Below, in pieces: positions 18,090 through 28,677 of a DNA stretch of 64,000 nucleotides (the stretch's first letter is position 1; every line of letters starts with the position of its first letter). Origin of the DNA: Demequina salsinemoris (GTDB lineage Bacteria; Actinomycetota; Actinomycetes; Actinomycetales; Demequinaceae); NCBI RefSeq assembly GCF_000974805.1, contig NZ_BBQZ01000001.1, positions 675,929 through 739,928 on the forward strand, in the 5' to 3' direction. The notes under the pieces are model-generated. The model saw only the letters and a list, made by a program, of their open reading frames with translations. It searched no databases and was not told where the DNA came from. Made by a program: the position numbers and the translations under genes.

Positions 18090-19381
18090 GAGGTCTCCGC
18101 GGTCAGCGCGCGCAGCGCATCGGTGAGCGCGTCGACGCCCGCGCGGATGTCGTCGTCGGAGGCGCCTTCGTGGGGCGAGTGCGAGACCCCGTCGGGGTTG
18201 CGGACGAACAGCATCGCCGTCGGGATGTACGCGGCGAGGATGCCCGCGTCATGGCCGGCTCCTGTGGGGATACGAGGGACGATGCCGGCGCGGGGGGCGA
18301 TCGCCTCGTGCAGTCGGTCGGTGAGGCCGGAGTCGAACGTCACTCGCGTGCTGAAGGACTCCTCGGAGAGCTCGATCTCGCAGCCCTCCCCGCGCGCGGC
18401 CTTCCGCGCGTCCGTGAGGATCCCGTCCACGAGCGCGCGCACGTCGGCGTCGTGCTCGGCGCGGGCGTCGAGCCACAGGCGCACCTCGGAGGCGATCGCG
18501 TTCGAGCCGCCGGGGACCACCTGGAGCTTGCCGACTGTCGCGCGCGCCTTGGTGGACGGGTCCGCGAGCAGTGCGCGGGCGCGTGCGGCCTGGATCGTCG
18601 CCGCCGCGACGAGCATGGGGTCGTGGCGCGAGTCCAGCTCGGTGGCGCCCGCGTGGTCGCCGCGGCCGTTGATCGTGAGCCGCCAGCGGCCGTGCGCGAG
18701 GATCCCGGTCGCGAGGCCCACGGGCGCGCCCAGCGGTTCGAGCTGACGGCCCTGCTCGACGTGCAGCTCGACGTACATTGCCAGGTCTGCCAGGCACTTC
18801 GGGTCGGCGCCGATCGCGTCCGGGTCGAAGCCCGCCTCGCTCAGCACCTCGCGCGCGGTGGTGCCCGAGTTGTCCGTGAGCGCGCCCACGCGCTCGGCCG
18901 TGAGCTCACCGCACAGCAGCTGCGAGCCCAGGCATGGCACGCCGAAGCGCGCGCCCTCCTCCTCGGCGAAGTTCGCGACGCGAATCGGTCGGGTGGGACG
19001 GTGGCCCTCCGCGATGAGGCGCGAGACCGCGGCGAGGGATGAGACGACGCCGAGTGGTCCGTCGAGCGGGCCTCCGCCGGGCACCGAGTCCAGATGCGAG
19101 CCGGTGCCGACCGCGGGACCTGTCGCGCCCTCGGGACTCCACACGGCCCACTGGTTCGCGTTCCTGTCGCTTTCGACGCCCAGACCCAGCCGCAATGCCG
19201 TCTGGAAGAACCACTCGCGCATCTTGAGGTCCGCATCGTCGAGGAGGTGACGCGACCAGCCGCCCCTCAGATCATCGCGTCCGATCGGCGCCACCTCCTC
19301 CAGCGCCGCGACCGGATCGAGCGCGCGCGCATCGCGCGCGGCGTCCGCGTGAACGATGCTCCCCGTCTCGACGGTGGTCAC
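18086..19381 (-). CDS. M20-family amidohydrolase of the hut operon (allantoate amidohydrolase-like), possible N-formylglutamate amidase
   Basis: A 431-residue M20/AllC-family metallohydrolase. Metal-site motifs [15 protein letters not shown] and [10 protein letters not shown] and the dimer-domain [15 protein letters not shown] are present. By sequence alone it would be called allantoate amidohydrolase, but it sits between hutU and hutF with 4-nt overlaps on both sides (the GTG start shares bases with the hutU stop). A separate allantoate amidohydrolase lies in the purine island at 45764. I infer that it removes the formyl (or formimidoyl) group from glutamate, replacing HutG. This assignment is by context only. 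Confidence 0.8.
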   Translation of the reverse strand: MTTVETGSIVHADAARDARALDPVAALEEVAPIGRDDLRGGWSRHLLDDADLKMREWFFQTALRLGLGVESDRNANQWAVWSPEGATGPAVGTGSHLDSVPGGGPLDGPLGVVSSLAAVSRLIAEGHRPTRPIRVANFAEEEGARFGVPCLGSQLLCGELTAERVGALTDNSGTTAREVLSEAGFDPDAIGADPKCLADLAMYVELHVEQGRQLEPLGAPVGLATGILAHGRWRLTINGRGDHAGATELDSRHDPMLVAAATIQAARARALLADPSTKARATVGKLQVVPGGSNAIASEVRLWLDARAEHDADVRALVDGILTDARKAARGEGCEIELSEESFSTRVTFDSGLTDRLHEAIAPRAGIVPRIPTGAGHDAGILAAYIPTAMLFVRNPDGVSHSPHEGASDDDIRAGVDALTDALRALTAETS

Positions 19382-21075
19382 TCGCCCTGCTCCATCATGG
19401 GGACGCGCAGGCCACGCTCGCGGGCGACGTCCTTCGCGTGGTCGTAGCCCGCGTCGACGTGGCGCATCACGCCGGTACCAGGGTCGTTGACCAGCACGCG
19501 GGCGATCTTCTCGGCCGCCAGATCGGTGCCGTCGGCCACGATGACCTGGCCCGCGTGGATCGAGCGGCCGATGCCGACGCCGCCGCCGTGGTGCAGCGAC
19601 ACCCAGGTGGCGCCCGACGCGGTGTTGAGCAGGGCGTTGAGCAGCGGCCAGTCGGCGATCGCGTCCGAGCCGTCCTTCATGCCCTCGGTCTCGCGGTACG
19701 GCGAGGCGACGGAGCCCGAGTCGAGATGGTCACGGCCGATGACGATCGGCGCGGACAGCTCGCCGCTCGCGACCATCTCGTTGAACTTGAGCCCCGCGAG
19801 GTGACGCTCCTGGTAGCCGAGCCAGCAGATGCGCGCGGGCAGGCCCTCGAAGTGCACCTTCTCGCCCGCGGCCTTGAGCCACCGGTGGAGCGACTCGTGC
19901 TCGGGGAACAGCTCCATGAGCGCGCGGTCGGTCTTGGCGATGTCCTCCGGGTCGCCCGAGAGGGCGGCCCAGCGGAACGGCCCGCGGCCCTCCTCGAACT
20001 GCGGGCGGATGTACGCGGGCACGAAGCCAGCGAAGTCGAAGGCTCGCTCGTACCCGCCCAGCTTCGCCTCGGCGCGGATCGAGTTGCCGTAGTCGAACAC
20101 GTCGGCCCCCGCGTCCTTGAAGCCGACCATCGCCTCGACGTGGCGCGCCATCGCGTGGCGGGCGTCGATCGTGAACTGCTCCGGGTCGGCGGCCGCGCGG
20201 TCGTGCCACTCCTCGACCGTGTAGCCGATCGGCAGGTAGGACAGCGGGTCGTGCGCCGAGGTCTGGTCGGTGACCAGGTCGATCGGCACCCCGCGGCGCA
20301 GCAGCTCGGGGAAGACCTCCGCGGCGTTGCCGACCACGCCCACCGACAGGGCCCGGCCCTCGGCGCGCGCCGAGACCGACTGGGCGATCGCATCGTCCAG
20401 GTCTGACGCGACGACGTCGAGGTAGCCGTGGTCCACGCGGCGCTTGAGGCGCGAGCGGTCCACGTCGACGATCAGGCATGCGCCCTCGTTGAGCGTGACC
20501 GCGAGCGGCTGCGCGCCGCCCATGCCGCCCGCGCCGCCGGTGAGCGTCAGCGTGCCGCGCAGCGTGGCGGTCGAGGGGTCGCGTCCCTCGCGCTCGGCAC
20601 GCTGGCGTGCGGCCGCGGCGAAGGTCTCGTACGTGCCCTGGAGGATGCCCTGCGTGCCGATGTAGATCCACGACCCGGCCGTCATCTGGCCGTACATCAT
20701 GAGGCCCTCGGCCTCGAGGCGGCGGAACTCGGGCCACGTGGCCCAGTCGCCCACGAGGTTCGAGTTCGCGATCAGCACGCGCGGCGCCCACTCGTGGGTG
20801 CGGAACACGCCGACGGGCTTGCCCGACTGGACCAACAGCGTCTCGTCGGACTCGAGGTCGCGCAGGGTCGCGACGATCGCGTCGTACGCCTCCCACGAGC
20901 GGGCCGCGCGGCCCGTGCCGCCGTAGACCACGAGGTCCTCGGGCCGCTCCGCGACCTCGGGGTCCAGGTTGTTCATGAGCATGCGCAGGGGTGCCTCGGT
21001 CTGCCAGGACTTGGCGGTGAGCTCGGTGCCCCGGGCGGCACGGACGATGCGGGAGGTCTCGGTGGCGGTCATCAT
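19378..21075 (-). CDS. hutU: Urocanate hydratase
   Basis: A 565-residue NAD-dependent urocanase making 4-imidazolone-5-propionate from urocanate. It has the glycine-rich NAD region [18 protein letters not shown] (about 155-172) and the conserved Cys region [15 protein letters not shown]. It begins MMT; the AGGAG site is 2 nt from the first ATG and 5 nt from the second, so 21072 may be the true start. It follows hutH after 37 bp and overlaps the M20 gene. Confidence 0.96.
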   Translation of the reverse strand: MMTATETSRIVRAARGTELTAKSWQTEAPLRMLMNNLDPEVAERPEDLVVYGGTGRAARSWEAYDAIVATLRDLESDETLLVQSGKPVGVFRTHEWAPRVLIANSNLVGDWATWPEFRRLEAEGLMMYGQMTAGSWIYIGTQGILQGTYETFAAAARQRAEREGRDPSTATLRGTLTLTGGAGGMGGAQPLAVTLNEGACLIVDVDRSRLKRRVDHGYLDVVASDLDDAIAQSVSARAEGRALSVGVVGNAAEVFPELLRRGVPIDLVTDQTSAHDPLSYLPIGYTVEEWHDRAAADPEQFTIDARHAMARHVEAMVGFKDAGADVFDYGNSIRAEAKLGGYERAFDFAGFVPAYIRPQFEEGRGPFRWAALSGDPEDIAKTDRALMELFPEHESLHRWLKAAGEKVHFEGLPARICWLGYQERHLAGLKFNEMVASGELSAPIVIGRDHLDSGSVASPYRETEGMKDGSDAIADWPLLNALLNTASGATWVSLHHGGGVGIGRSIHAGQVIVADGTDLAAEKIARVLVNDPGTGVMRHVDAGYDHAKDVARERGLRVPMMEQGE

Positions 21076-21112
21076 CTCTCCTGGTATCGGGCTGGCTTGT
21101 ACGTTGTCTGGA

Positions 21113-22690
21113 TTAGGCGTGCGCGAGGCGGCCGATGCGGGACTCGACCGCAGCGAGGACGTGACCCTCGCGGACCGCGGTGGCCGCGGCGTCGATCTCG
21201 GGGGCGAGGAAGCGGTCGGCTCCCGGGGCTGCGGCCTCGGCCACGAGCGCGGAGGCCGCGGCGGTCGCGGGGGAGGGCTCGAGAGGGGCGCGCAGCGCCT
21301 GGGCGCGAGAGGCCGCGAGCAGCTCGATGCCGAGCACGCGGGCGAGCCCGTCGATCGCCGTGCGGAGCTTGCGGGCGGCGTGCCAGCCCATCGACACGTG
21401 GTCCTCCTGCATCGCGGACGACGGGATCGAGTCGGCCGACGCGGGAACGGCCAGCCGCTTGAGCTCGGAGACGATGCCCGCGGCCGTGTACTGGGCGATC
21501 ATGAGGCCCGAGTCGACGCCGACCTCGTGCGCGAGGAACGGCGTGAGGCCATGGTTGCGCGACGGGTCCAGCATGCGGTCGATGCGGCGCTCGGCCATGC
21601 TCGCGAGGTCCGCGACCGCGATGGCGAGGAAGTCCAGCACGTAGGCGACCGGGGCGCCGTGGAACGAGCCGTTGGACTCGACTCGACCGTCGGGCGTGAC
21701 CACGGGGTTGTCGACCGCCGAGGCGAGCTCGCGGCTCGCGACAAGCCACGCGTGCGCCATCGTGTCGCGGACCGCGCCCGCGACCTGGGGTGCGCAGCGC
21801 AGCGAGTAGGCGTCCTGGACGCGCGTGCACTCGGGTCCGCGGTGGCTCGCGACGATCCCCGAGCCCTCGAGGATGCGGGTCAGGTTGTGCGCGGAGGCGC
21901 CGATGCCGGGGTGCGGGCGCAGCGCCTGGAGGTCCTCGGCGAACGGCGCGTCGGTGCCGAGCAGCGATTCGACGCTCATCGCCGCGGTGACGTCGGCGGT
22001 CGTGACGAGGCGGTCCAGGTCGGTGAGCGCGAGCAGCAGCTGCCCGAGCATCCCGTCGGTGCCGTTGATGAGGGCCAGGCCCTCCTTCTCCTCGAGCGCG
22101 AGCGGCTCGATCTCGGCCGCCTTGAGCGCGGTGGCCGCGTCCATGAGGTAGCCGTAGCCGTCGCGGACCTGGCCCTCGCCGATCGCGGCGAGCGCGACGT
22201 GCGACAGCGGCGCGAGGTCGCCCGAGCAGCCGAGCGAGCCGTACTCGTGGACGACGGGGGTGATCCCGGCGTTGAGCATCGCGGCATAGGTCTCGGCGAC
22301 CACGGGGCGCGCGCCGGTGCGCCCGGTGAGCAGCGTCGACAGGCGCAGCATCGTGAGCGCACGGATCACCTCGCGCTCGACCTCGGGGCCCGAGCCCGCG
22401 GCGTGCGAGCGGACCAGGCTGAGCTGGAGCTGGCGGCGGCGGTCGCTGTCGATGAACGTGGTCGCGAGAGCGCCGAAGCCCGTGCTCACCCCGTAGTGGG
22501 GCTGGGGGTCGGCGGCGAGCGCCTCGATGACCGCGCGGGACGCGGCCATCGCCTCGAGGGCGGCAGGGTCGATCACGAGGCGCGCCTCGTGGCGCGCGAC
22601 GCCGACGACGTCGGCGGGGGACGGGGCGCCGGAGCCGAGCGTGACGGTCGGGGCGGCCGGGTTGATGGAGGCGACGTCGAGGAGGGTCAT
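21113..22690 (-). CDS. hutH: Histidine ammonia-lyase
   Basis: A 525-residue lyase removing ammonia from histidine to give urocanate. The MIO cofactor is formed from the tripeptide in [15 protein letters not shown]; Cys-Ser-Gly replaces the usual Ala-Ser-Gly, a known variant in actinobacterial Hut[11 protein letters not shown] near residue 64 carries the catalytic Tyr. It is first in the hut operon, divergent from an IclR regulator, with the operator-like palindrome at 22745 between them. Confidence 0.95.
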   Translation of the reverse strand: MTLLDVASINPAAPTVTLGSGAPSPADVVGVARHEARLVIDPAALEAMAASRAVIEALAADPQPHYGVSTGFGALATTFIDSDRRRQLQLSLVRSHAAGSGPEVEREVIRALTMLRLSTLLTGRTGARPVVAETYAAMLNAGITPVVHEYGSLGCSGDLAPLSHVALAAIGEGQVRDGYGYLMDAATALKAAEIEPLALEEKEGLALINGTDGMLGQLLLALTDLDRLVTTADVTAAMSVESLLGTDAPFAEDLQALRPHPGIGASAHNLTRILEGSGIVASHRGPECTRVQDAYSLRCAPQVAGAVRDTMAHAWLVASRELASAVDNPVVTPDGRVESNGSFHGAPVAYVLDFLAIAVADLASMAERRIDRMLDPSRNHGLTPFLAHEVGVDSGLMIAQYTAAGIVSELKRLAVPASADSIPSSAMQEDHVSMGWHAARKLRTAIDGLARVLGIELLAASRAQALRAPLEPSPATAAASALVAEAAAPGADRFLAPEIDAAATAVREGHVLAAVESRIGRLAHA

Positions 22691-22744
22691 GCGTTCATGA
22701 AACGGCCGCGCGCCTCGCTCGCGGCCTCGCTTCGTGACGGTTGT

Positions 22745-22760
22745 GTCTCATATGTGAGAC
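22745..22760. promoter_or_regulatory. Probable IclR operator between hutH and its regulator
   Basis: GTCTCA-TATG-TGAGAC, perfect 6-bp arms in the 77-bp divergent spacer, 55 bp from the hutH start and 8 bp before the regulator start. The position would allow control of both genes. Confidence 0.6.
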
Positions 22761-22767
22761 TGGTGAC

Positions 22768-23565
22768 GTGGTGGAAACGCATGAGGCTCCCGGCGGCGCG
22801 CGTCCCGCGGCGCCCGCGGTGGACCAGGCGCTCACGATCCTCACCCACCTCGCGCGCCAGCGTGGCCCCGTGACCGCGGGACATCTCGCATCGTCCCTGG
22901 GCATCCCCAGGGCCTCGCTGTACCGGCAGCTGGCCGCGATGGTCGAGCACGGCTACGTGGTCCACCTGCCCGAGGAGTCGCGCTACGGGCTGGGCGTCGC
23001 GGCGTACGAGCTCGGATCCGGCTACTCGCGGCAGCAGCCGCTCGCCCGGCTCGGAACTCCCGTGCTCGCGGGGCTCGTGGACCGCATGGGGGAGTCCGCG
23101 CACCTCGCCGTCCTCGAGGGTCGCGACGTCGTCTACATCGTCGAGGAGCGCGCGCCCCGCAGGCCGACGCTCATCACCGACGTGGGGGTCCGGCTCAGCG
23201 CGCTCTCGACCGCCTCGGGGCGCGCGATCCTGTCGGCCCTGCCCGACGCTCAGCTGCGGGCCACCTTCCCCTCGCGCGCGGCGTTCGAGTCCGCGCCAGA
23301 GGGGTCGCCGAGGTCCTACCGCGACCTCAAGGAGCTCGTGCGCGTCACCCGGCGGCGCGGGTACGCCTGGGAGGACGGGTCGGTCACCGCGGGGCTCGCC
23401 TCTGTCGCGGTGCCCGTGCGGGACCACGCGGGCTGGCCGATCGCGGCGATCGCGGTCACGTTCGGTTCCCGGCGCGGCGACAGGCCCTGGCTCGCGATGA
23501 TCGTGGAGTCCGTGCAGCGCGACGCCGCCGAGCTGGGTCGCCGCATCGGCGCGCGGCGGGCGTGA
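22768..23565 (+). CDS. IclR-family regulator, likely controlling the hut operon
   Basis: About 265 residues. The N-terminal winged helix (HLASSLGIPRASLYRQLAAM) is followed by an IclR effector domain (HLAVLEGRDVVYIVEERAP... to SVAVPVRDHAGWPIAAIAVTFG). GTG at 22768 or 22771 is the likely start; a TTG at 22741 would put the operator inside the gene. It is divergent from hutH, so it probably senses histidine or urocanate. Most characterised hut systems use HutC (GntR) or HutP instead. Confidence 0.85.
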   Translation: MVETHEAPGGARPAAPAVDQALTILTHLARQRGPVTAGHLASSLGIPRASLYRQLAAMVEHGYVVHLPEESRYGLGVAAYELGSGYSRQQPLARLGTPVLAGLVDRMGESAHLAVLEGRDVVYIVEERAPRRPTLITDVGVRLSALSTASGRAILSALPDAQLRATFPSRAAFESAPEGSPRSYRDLKELVRVTRRRGYAWEDGSVTAGLASVAVPVRDHAGWPIAAIAVTFGSRRGDRPWLAMIVESVQRDAAELGRRIGARRA

Positions 23566-23639
23566 CGCGCGTCGGAGGGGCCTGCCGCTCAGGGCGCGCT
23601 CTAGGCTCCATGCAGGGGTGACATCGATCGGGGGCTCTG

Positions 23640-24242
23640 ATGGTGCAGCTGTGGCGCGCGTTCGGCGGCGAGGTGCAATCGATGCTCGTGCTGAGCGGCT
23701 ACGCGTTCGCGCTCGTCGCGCTCGTGGTGGCGGGCGTCCCCGGTCTTCGACGGCGACCCCGGCCTGTCCTCCGCATCCTCCGCGCCGGCGGCCTTCTCGC
23801 GTGGGCGGTCTGCGTCGCGTCGGTGACGCTCACGGGCACGGGGGACGTGGGGCGGCGCTCCGTCTCGCTCGTCCCCTTCGCCGAGATCGTGGAGCTGATG
23901 ACCAACAGCGTGTGGTGGCAGGTGCCGTTCGTGCAGATCGGCGGCAACGTCGCGATGTTCGTTCCGTTCGGACTCCTGCTGGCGATCCACCCGAGGTGGG
24001 GAGTCGGCCGCAGCGTGCTCGTGGGATTCGTGATCGTGACCGCGATCGAGACCGCGCAGTTCGCGCTCGCGACCGGTCGTGTCGCCTCGGTCGATGACGT
24101 GATTCTCGCCGTCGTGGGCACCCTGCTGGGTGCGCTGCTCGCGAAGGGTGCGGTCCGGGTCGTGCGGTGGGCGAGGCCTGGCAGCACCGAGGGAAATGTG
24201 GGGACGCTGGAGAGCGCGGAGGCCGCAGCGAGCGGAACGTAG
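23640..24242 (+). CDS. VanZ-like membrane protein
   Basis: A 200-residue integral membrane protein with four or five hydrophobic segments. The VanZ signature region LVPFAEI...IGGNVAMFVPFGLLLAI, then ETAQF and SVDDVILAVVGTLLGALL, is well preserved. VanZ proteins can give low-level glycopeptide resistance but most chromosomal members have unknown function. A TAGGCT -10 at 23602-23607 and a GGGGG site precede the ATG. Confidence 0.82.
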   Translation: MVQLWRAFGGEVQSMLVLSGYAFALVALVVAGVPGLRRRPRPVLRILRAGGLLAWAVCVASVTLTGTGDVGRRSVSLVPFAEIVELMTNSVWWQVPFVQIGGNVAMFVPFGLLLAIHPRWGVGRSVLVGFVIVTAIETAQFALATGRVASVDDVILAVVGTLLGALLAKGAVRVVRWARPGSTEGNVGTLESAEAAASGT

Positions 24243-24353
24243 GGCGCGGAGCGAGGAGCCACCGCCGCGGTGCGCTGCTGTCGGGCACTGCCGAAGAGGA
24301 ACGCGGGGCGCCACGTAGACTTGTCGGGTTCCCGACGCTCCAGTGAGGTCCCC

Positions 24354-25430
24354 ATGCGCGTGCTCGCCGCCCTGTCCGGCGGAGTCGACTCCGCCGTCGC
24401 GGCCGCGCGTGCCGTCGACGCGGGTCATGACGTCACCGGTGTCCACATGGCGCTCAGCCGCAACCGGGATCTCTACCGCTCGGGAAGCCGCGGCTGCTGC
24501 TCGATCGAGGACGCGAACGATGCGCGCCGCGCCGCCGACATCCTCGGCATCCCGTACTACGTATGGGACCTGAGCGACGAGTTCCACGACACCGTCGTCT
24601 CCGACTTCCTGTCCGAGTACGAGGCGGGACGCACGCCCAACCCGTGCGTGCGCTGCAACGAGCACATCAAGTTCGACACGCTTCTCGAGCGCGCCTCGGC
24701 GCTCGGCTTCGACGCGGTCGCGACCGGTCACTACGCGCGCATCGACCTGCGCGAGGACGGCGTGCGCGAGCTGCACCGGGCCGCCGATGCTGCCAAGGAC
24801 CAGTCGTACGTGCTCGCGGTCATGGGCCCCGACAAGCTCGCCCGCTCGATGTTCCCGCTGGGCACCGTCGCCTCGAAGACCGAGGTGCGCGCCGAGGCCG
24901 CCGCGCGCGGGCTCGGAGTCTCCAACAAGCCCGACTCGTACGACATCTGCTTCGTCGCCGACGGCGACACGAAGGGCTTCCTCGAGCGCGAGCTCGGAGA
25001 GCGCCCCGGCGAGATCGTCGACCAGGACGGTGCGGTCGTCGGCGCGCACAGCGGCGCGTACTCGTACACGGTCGGACAGCGCAAGGGGCTCGGGCTCGGC
25101 AACCCGGCAGCCGACGGGAAGCCGCGGTACGTCACCGGCGTCGACACGGTCCGCAACGTCGTCACGGTCGGCCCCGAGACGCTGCTGTCGGTGTCGACGC
25201 TCGTGGGTGACAGGGCGGTCTGGCTCGCCCCGGACGTCCCCGCCGACGAGGCGACCCGCTGCGAGGCGCAGGTGCGCGCGCACGGTGCCCCGCTGCCCGG
25301 CGTCGTCACGCGTGAGGGCGACCGGCTCGTCGTCCAGCTCGACGAGCCCACCCGCGGGATCGCGGCGGGCCAGAGCCTCGTGGTCTACGCGGGCACGCGG
25401 GTCCTGGGCCAGGCGACGATCGTTCGCTGA
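24354..25430 (+). CDS. mnmA: tRNA-specific 2-thiouridylase
   Basis: A 358-residue enzyme that thiolates U34 of Lys, Glu and Gln tRNAs. The PP-loop LSGGVDSAV is at residues 7-15 and the two catalytic cysteines are C98 (NPCVRCN) and C199 (YDICFV). The start at 24354 has a TGAGG site. The sulfur donor is normally the cysteine desulfurase encoded next door; here that gene is at 6880. No operon partner is seen downstream. Confidence 0.95.
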   Translation: MRVLAALSGGVDSAVAAARAVDAGHDVTGVHMALSRNRDLYRSGSRGCCSIEDANDARRAADILGIPYYVWDLSDEFHDTVVSDFLSEYEAGRTPNPCVRCNEHIKFDTLLERASALGFDAVATGHYARIDLREDGVRELHRAADAAKDQSYVLAVMGPDKLARSMFPLGTVASKTEVRAEAAARGLGVSNKPDSYDICFVADGDTKGFLERELGERPGEIVDQDGAVVGAHSGAYSYTVGQRKGLGLGNPAADGKPRYVTGVDTVRNVVTVGPETLLSVSTLVGDRAVWLAPDVPADEATRCEAQVRAHGAPLPGVVTREGDRLVVQLDEPTRGIAAGQSLVVYAGTRVLGQATIVR

Positions 25431-25646
25431 CCCGCGCACGCCGCCCCGCTGACGCGCGCTCGCCTGCTCACTGACGCGCGCACGCGGGCCCGACGCCTGT
25501 CGCGGGTCGCTCACCGTCGCTTCGAGGGTGAGGTCCGCCGTTCGGGGTCGCTCGCCGTCGAGACCCCGTGCGCGGATCGTTCTCAACCTTTACAGTGGAC
25601 GTGTCAACAGGGGGAGGCGCAAGGGGCGCCGCGACTGGGGGCGATC

Positions 25647-28600
25647 GTGGTCGAAGTCGTCGAGGCGTACGCCGACACGGGTGCGGTCGCGCCCTCGATC
25701 GAGCTGTTCGAGGACGTCCGCGTCGTCCGCGACGGCACCCCCATCCCGGTCCAGGGCGACGGAAGGCGCGCCCTCGTCGCGCTCCTCGCGAGCCACGCTG
25801 GCCGCATCGTCCCCGTCGACCGGATCCTCGACGCTCTCTGGGACGACGAGCCCCCTCTCACCGCGCCCAAGATCATCCAGACCTACGTGTCGCAGATCCG
25901 GCGGCTCCTCGAGCCCGAACGTCAGGACTCCTGGCAGACGCTGCTCACGCGGCCGTCGGGCTACGTGCTCGCGCTCGAGCAGGAGGCGACCGATGTCGGT
26001 GCGTTCGAATCGGCGGTCGTCGCCGCGGTCCATGCCCGCGACGGCGCGACCTTCGCCGACGCGCTCGCGCGCTGGGGAGGGGAGCCCTACGCGGGCATCG
26101 GCCAGACCTTCGCGCGCGCGGAGGCAGAGCGCCTCGCCGGCCTGCACCGCGAGGCCCGGAAGGGGTGGTGCACCGAGCGGATCGCTGCGGGCGCGCCCCA
26201 CGAGACGCTCACCGAGCTCGAGATCCTCGCGCGCGACGAGCCGAACGACGAGAGGGTCGCAGCGCTGCGGATGGAGGCCCTGTGGCGGGCGGGGCGGCGC
26301 TCGGAGGCGTTGCGCGTGTTCGAGGAGCTGCGCGAACGCCTTGCGGACGAGCTCGGACTCGATCCCGGCCCCGACGTCTCCGCGCTGCACCTGCGGATGC
26401 TGCGTGAGGAGCTGCCCGCGCCGTCCGCGCCGCAGGCCGCGCCCGCGGTCGGGGCGGCGCAGCCTCCACGCGCGCCGCTGCCGGTCGAGCGCACCGAGCT
26501 CATCGGTCGGGAGGAGCACGTGCGGGGGCTCGTGCGGCTGATGGCGACGGAGCCGCTCGTCACGATCGTCGGCCCGGGAGGGGCTGGCAAGACCCGTGTG
26601 GCGCTGCGCGTGGCCCACGAGCTCGCCGACGCGGGAGACGCGGGAGACGTCTGGTGGGTCGGGCTCGCTGGACTGGCCGACCCCGCGGCCATCCCCCTCC
26701 ACATCGCTCGCGCGGCGGGGATGCCCCTCCAGCTCGACGGGGCGCCCGCCGAGGCGCTCGCGGCCTGGCTGTCCGCGCGGCCGGGCATGCTCGTGCTCGA
26801 CAACTGCGAGCACATCGTCGAGCCCGTCGCGCGGCTCGTGGACGAGCTGCTGACGCGATGCCCCAGGCTCCGCGTGCTCGTGACCACCCGTGTGCCGCTC
26901 CATGTCCACGGCGAGCGGCGGTGGCGGATCCCCGCGCTCGGGCTGCCCGAGGGCGACAGTCTCGAGGCGCTCGCCGCGAGCGCCTCGGGCCGGCTGCTGC
27001 TCGAGAGGGCGGGGCGCGCGGGCGAGTCGTTCGCGCCGGACATGGACGACGCCGCGCACCTCGCACGCGTGTGCAGGAGCCTTGACGGCATGCCGCTCGC
27101 GCTCGAGCTCGCGGCAGCACGCCTCGCGGGGATGTCCGCGTCCGCGCTCGAGGCGGGGCTGAGCGCCCGCTTCCGCCTGCTGACCGCGGGTGAGGTCGGG
27201 GCCCCGTCGCAGCATCGGACCCTGCGCGCGACGACGGAGTGGAGCTATCGACTGCTGGACTCGCATCAGCGGGAGCTCCTCGACCGGCTCTCGGTGTTCG
27301 TCGGACCGGCTGAGGCGTCAGCGGTGATCGCGGTGTGCGCCGACGACGTCGTGGCCGCTGACGACATCCCCATGATCCTCGCCGACCTCGTGGAGCGGTC
27401 CGTCCTCGAGCACGATCGCGACCGCTACAGCCTGCTCGAGACGGTGCGCGAGTTCGGCCGCGAGAACCTCGGGGACGACGCGGGTCGTTGGGAGGAGCGG
27501 CACGGAGCCTGGATGGCCGACGTGGTCGAGCGCGTGGGCGCGGGGGTCCAGGGGGCGACCTCGGAGTGGATCCGCGAGCTCGAATGCCACCTGCTCGATG
27601 CGCGGGTCGCCTTCGATCGCGCGCTCGCGCGCCGCGACGTCGAGCTCGCGATGCAGCTCGCGGGCCGTGGCAACTGGGCGCTGCTGTCGATCGGTCGGCT
27701 CCCGCTCCTGAGGTCATGGGTGTCGCGCTCGCTCGACGCCGCGCAGGGGCGCGAGGTCCCCGCGGTCCTGCGCGCGGAGGTCGAGCTCATGGCCGGGGCC
27801 CTCGCGGGGCTGAGCGGGTTCCCGGCCGAGGCCCACCGTCACCTGGGGGCAGCGCGGGAACGATTCGAGAGGGCCGGCGACGCGTCCCAGGTGCTGTGGG
27901 TCGACTACTGGACGGCGACCGTGCTGGGCGAGCAGGGGCGCTTCTCCGAGGCGGTCGAGCTGGGGCTGCGGGCCGCGGACGAGGCTCGGCGACTCGACGA
28001 GGGGGCCATCGAGGCGAATCTCAGGGCGGGCGTGGCCGAGGTCGCGCTCGTGGGCGCGCTCGACCCGTCGGGAGAGGACCTTCTGCTCGCCGTGGCCGAC
28101 GAGGAGTCCGTCAGAGGGTTGGCGCTGTGTCGCGGTCGCCGCTACGAGGAGGCCGAGCTTCGCCTCGAGTCCAACGCGGTGCTGTTGAGGGCCCTCGATT
28201 CGTCTGACGACGCAGCGCTCGACGAGTGCCTGGCGCTGCCGGCGCGGTGGCGCGTGTTCGGGCGCGGACCGCGGCTCGCGGTGGCGCTGTCCGCGGTGGC
28301 GTCGATCGCGTTCAAGGCGGGGCGCGAGGACGTCGCTGCCGCCCTCGCGGGCGAGACGCTCGAGGTGCTCGGCTTCCTCGGTTGGGAGGGGCCGTTGCCG
28401 GGGGTCCTCAGGGTGGCCGCGGTGGTCGGCCATCGGGACGATGCGGAGGAGTGCGCGCGTCTCCTGGGCGCCGCGAGCGCGCGCTGGTCCACGTACCGCT
28501 GGAGGCTGACGCCCGACTCGACGGCCGCGGAGGAGACGATGCGGGTGTCCCTCGGCGACGAACGCTACGAGGCGCTTCTCGCCGAGGGGCGCGCACGTCC

Positions 28601-28664
28601 GGCGGTGGTGACGGTCGAGGCCGCGGCCCGCGTGCTACGGACCGCGGCCTCTCGGGACGCCTGA
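25647..28664 (+). CDS. SARP/AfsR-type regulator with NB-ARC-like ATPase and TPR-like C-terminus
   Basis: A 1005-residue transcription factor. Residues about 17-100 form an OmpR-like winged helix (VPVDRILDALWDDEP, YVSQIRRLLEP), about 105-255 the bacterial transcriptional activation domain (ELGLDPGPDVSALHLRML), and about 285-560 an AAA/NB-ARC-like ATPase with Walker A VGPGGAGKTR, Walker B MLVLDNCEH and sensor RVLVTTRVPL. Helical repeats follow. SARPs activate promoters with heptamer repeats spaced 11 bp; such a triple repeat lies upstream of the small gene at 28678, next to this gene and convergent with it. The GTG start is the best fit for the wHTH start. Confidence 0.88.
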   Translation: MVEVVEAYADTGAVAPSIELFEDVRVVRDGTPIPVQGDGRRALVALLASHAGRIVPVDRILDALWDDEPPLTAPKIIQTYVSQIRRLLEPERQDSWQTLLTRPSGYVLALEQEATDVGAFESAVVAAVHARDGATFADALARWGGEPYAGIGQTFARAEAERLAGLHREARKGWCTERIAAGAPHETLTELEILARDEPNDERVAALRMEALWRAGRRSEALRVFEELRERLADELGLDPGPDVSALHLRMLREELPAPSAPQAAPAVGAAQPPRAPLPVERTELIGREEHVRGLVRLMATEPLVTIVGPGGAGKTRVALRVAHELADAGDAGDVWWVGLAGLADPAAIPLHIARAAGMPLQLDGAPAEALAAWLSARPGMLVLDNCEHIVEPVARLVDELLTRCPRLRVLVTTRVPLHVHGERRWRIPALGLPEGDSLEALAASASGRLLLERAGRAGESFAPDMDDAAHLARVCRSLDGMPLALELAAARLAGMSASALEAGLSARFRLLTAGEVGAPSQHRTLRATTEWSYRLLDSHQRELLDRLSVFVGPAEASAVIAVCADDVVAADDIPMILADLVERSVLEHDRDRYSLLETVREFGRENLGDDAGRWEERHGAWMADVVERVGAGVQGATSEWIRELECHLLDARVAFDRALARRDVELAMQLAGRGNWALLSIGRLPLLRSWVSRSLDAAQGREVPAVLRAEVELMAGALAGLSGFPAEAHRHLGAARERFERAGDASQVLWVDYWTATVLGEQGRFSEAVELGLRAADEARRLDEGAIEANLRAGVAEVALVGALDPSGEDLLLAVADEESVRGLALCRGRRYEEAELRLESNAVLLRALDSSDDAALDECLALPARWRVFGRGPRLAVALSAVASIAFKAGREDVAAALAGETLEVLGFLGWEGPLPGVLRVAAVVGHRDDAEECARLLGAASARWSTYRWRLTPDSTAAEETMRVSLGDERYEALLAEGRARPAVVTVEAAARVLRTAASRDA

Positions 28665-28677
28665 GCCGTCCGCTCGG

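Noticed and set aside
15512-18746. Plus-strand frames across hutI, hutF and the M20 gene
   Set aside because: They are complements of the hut operon; no motifs and no promoter were seen.
22200-22260. HutH as defective because Ala-Ser-Gly is replaced by Cys-Ser-Gly
   Set aside because: Cys in the first MIO position is a known functional variant of actinobacterial histidine ammonia-lyases.
25431-25646. Repetitive CTGACGCGCGC and GGTCGCTCNCCGTCG stretches between mnmA and the SARP gene
   Set aside because: The copies are degenerate, with no consistent spacing or strong hairpin; nothing firm beyond an untranslated leader or promoter for the SARP gene.
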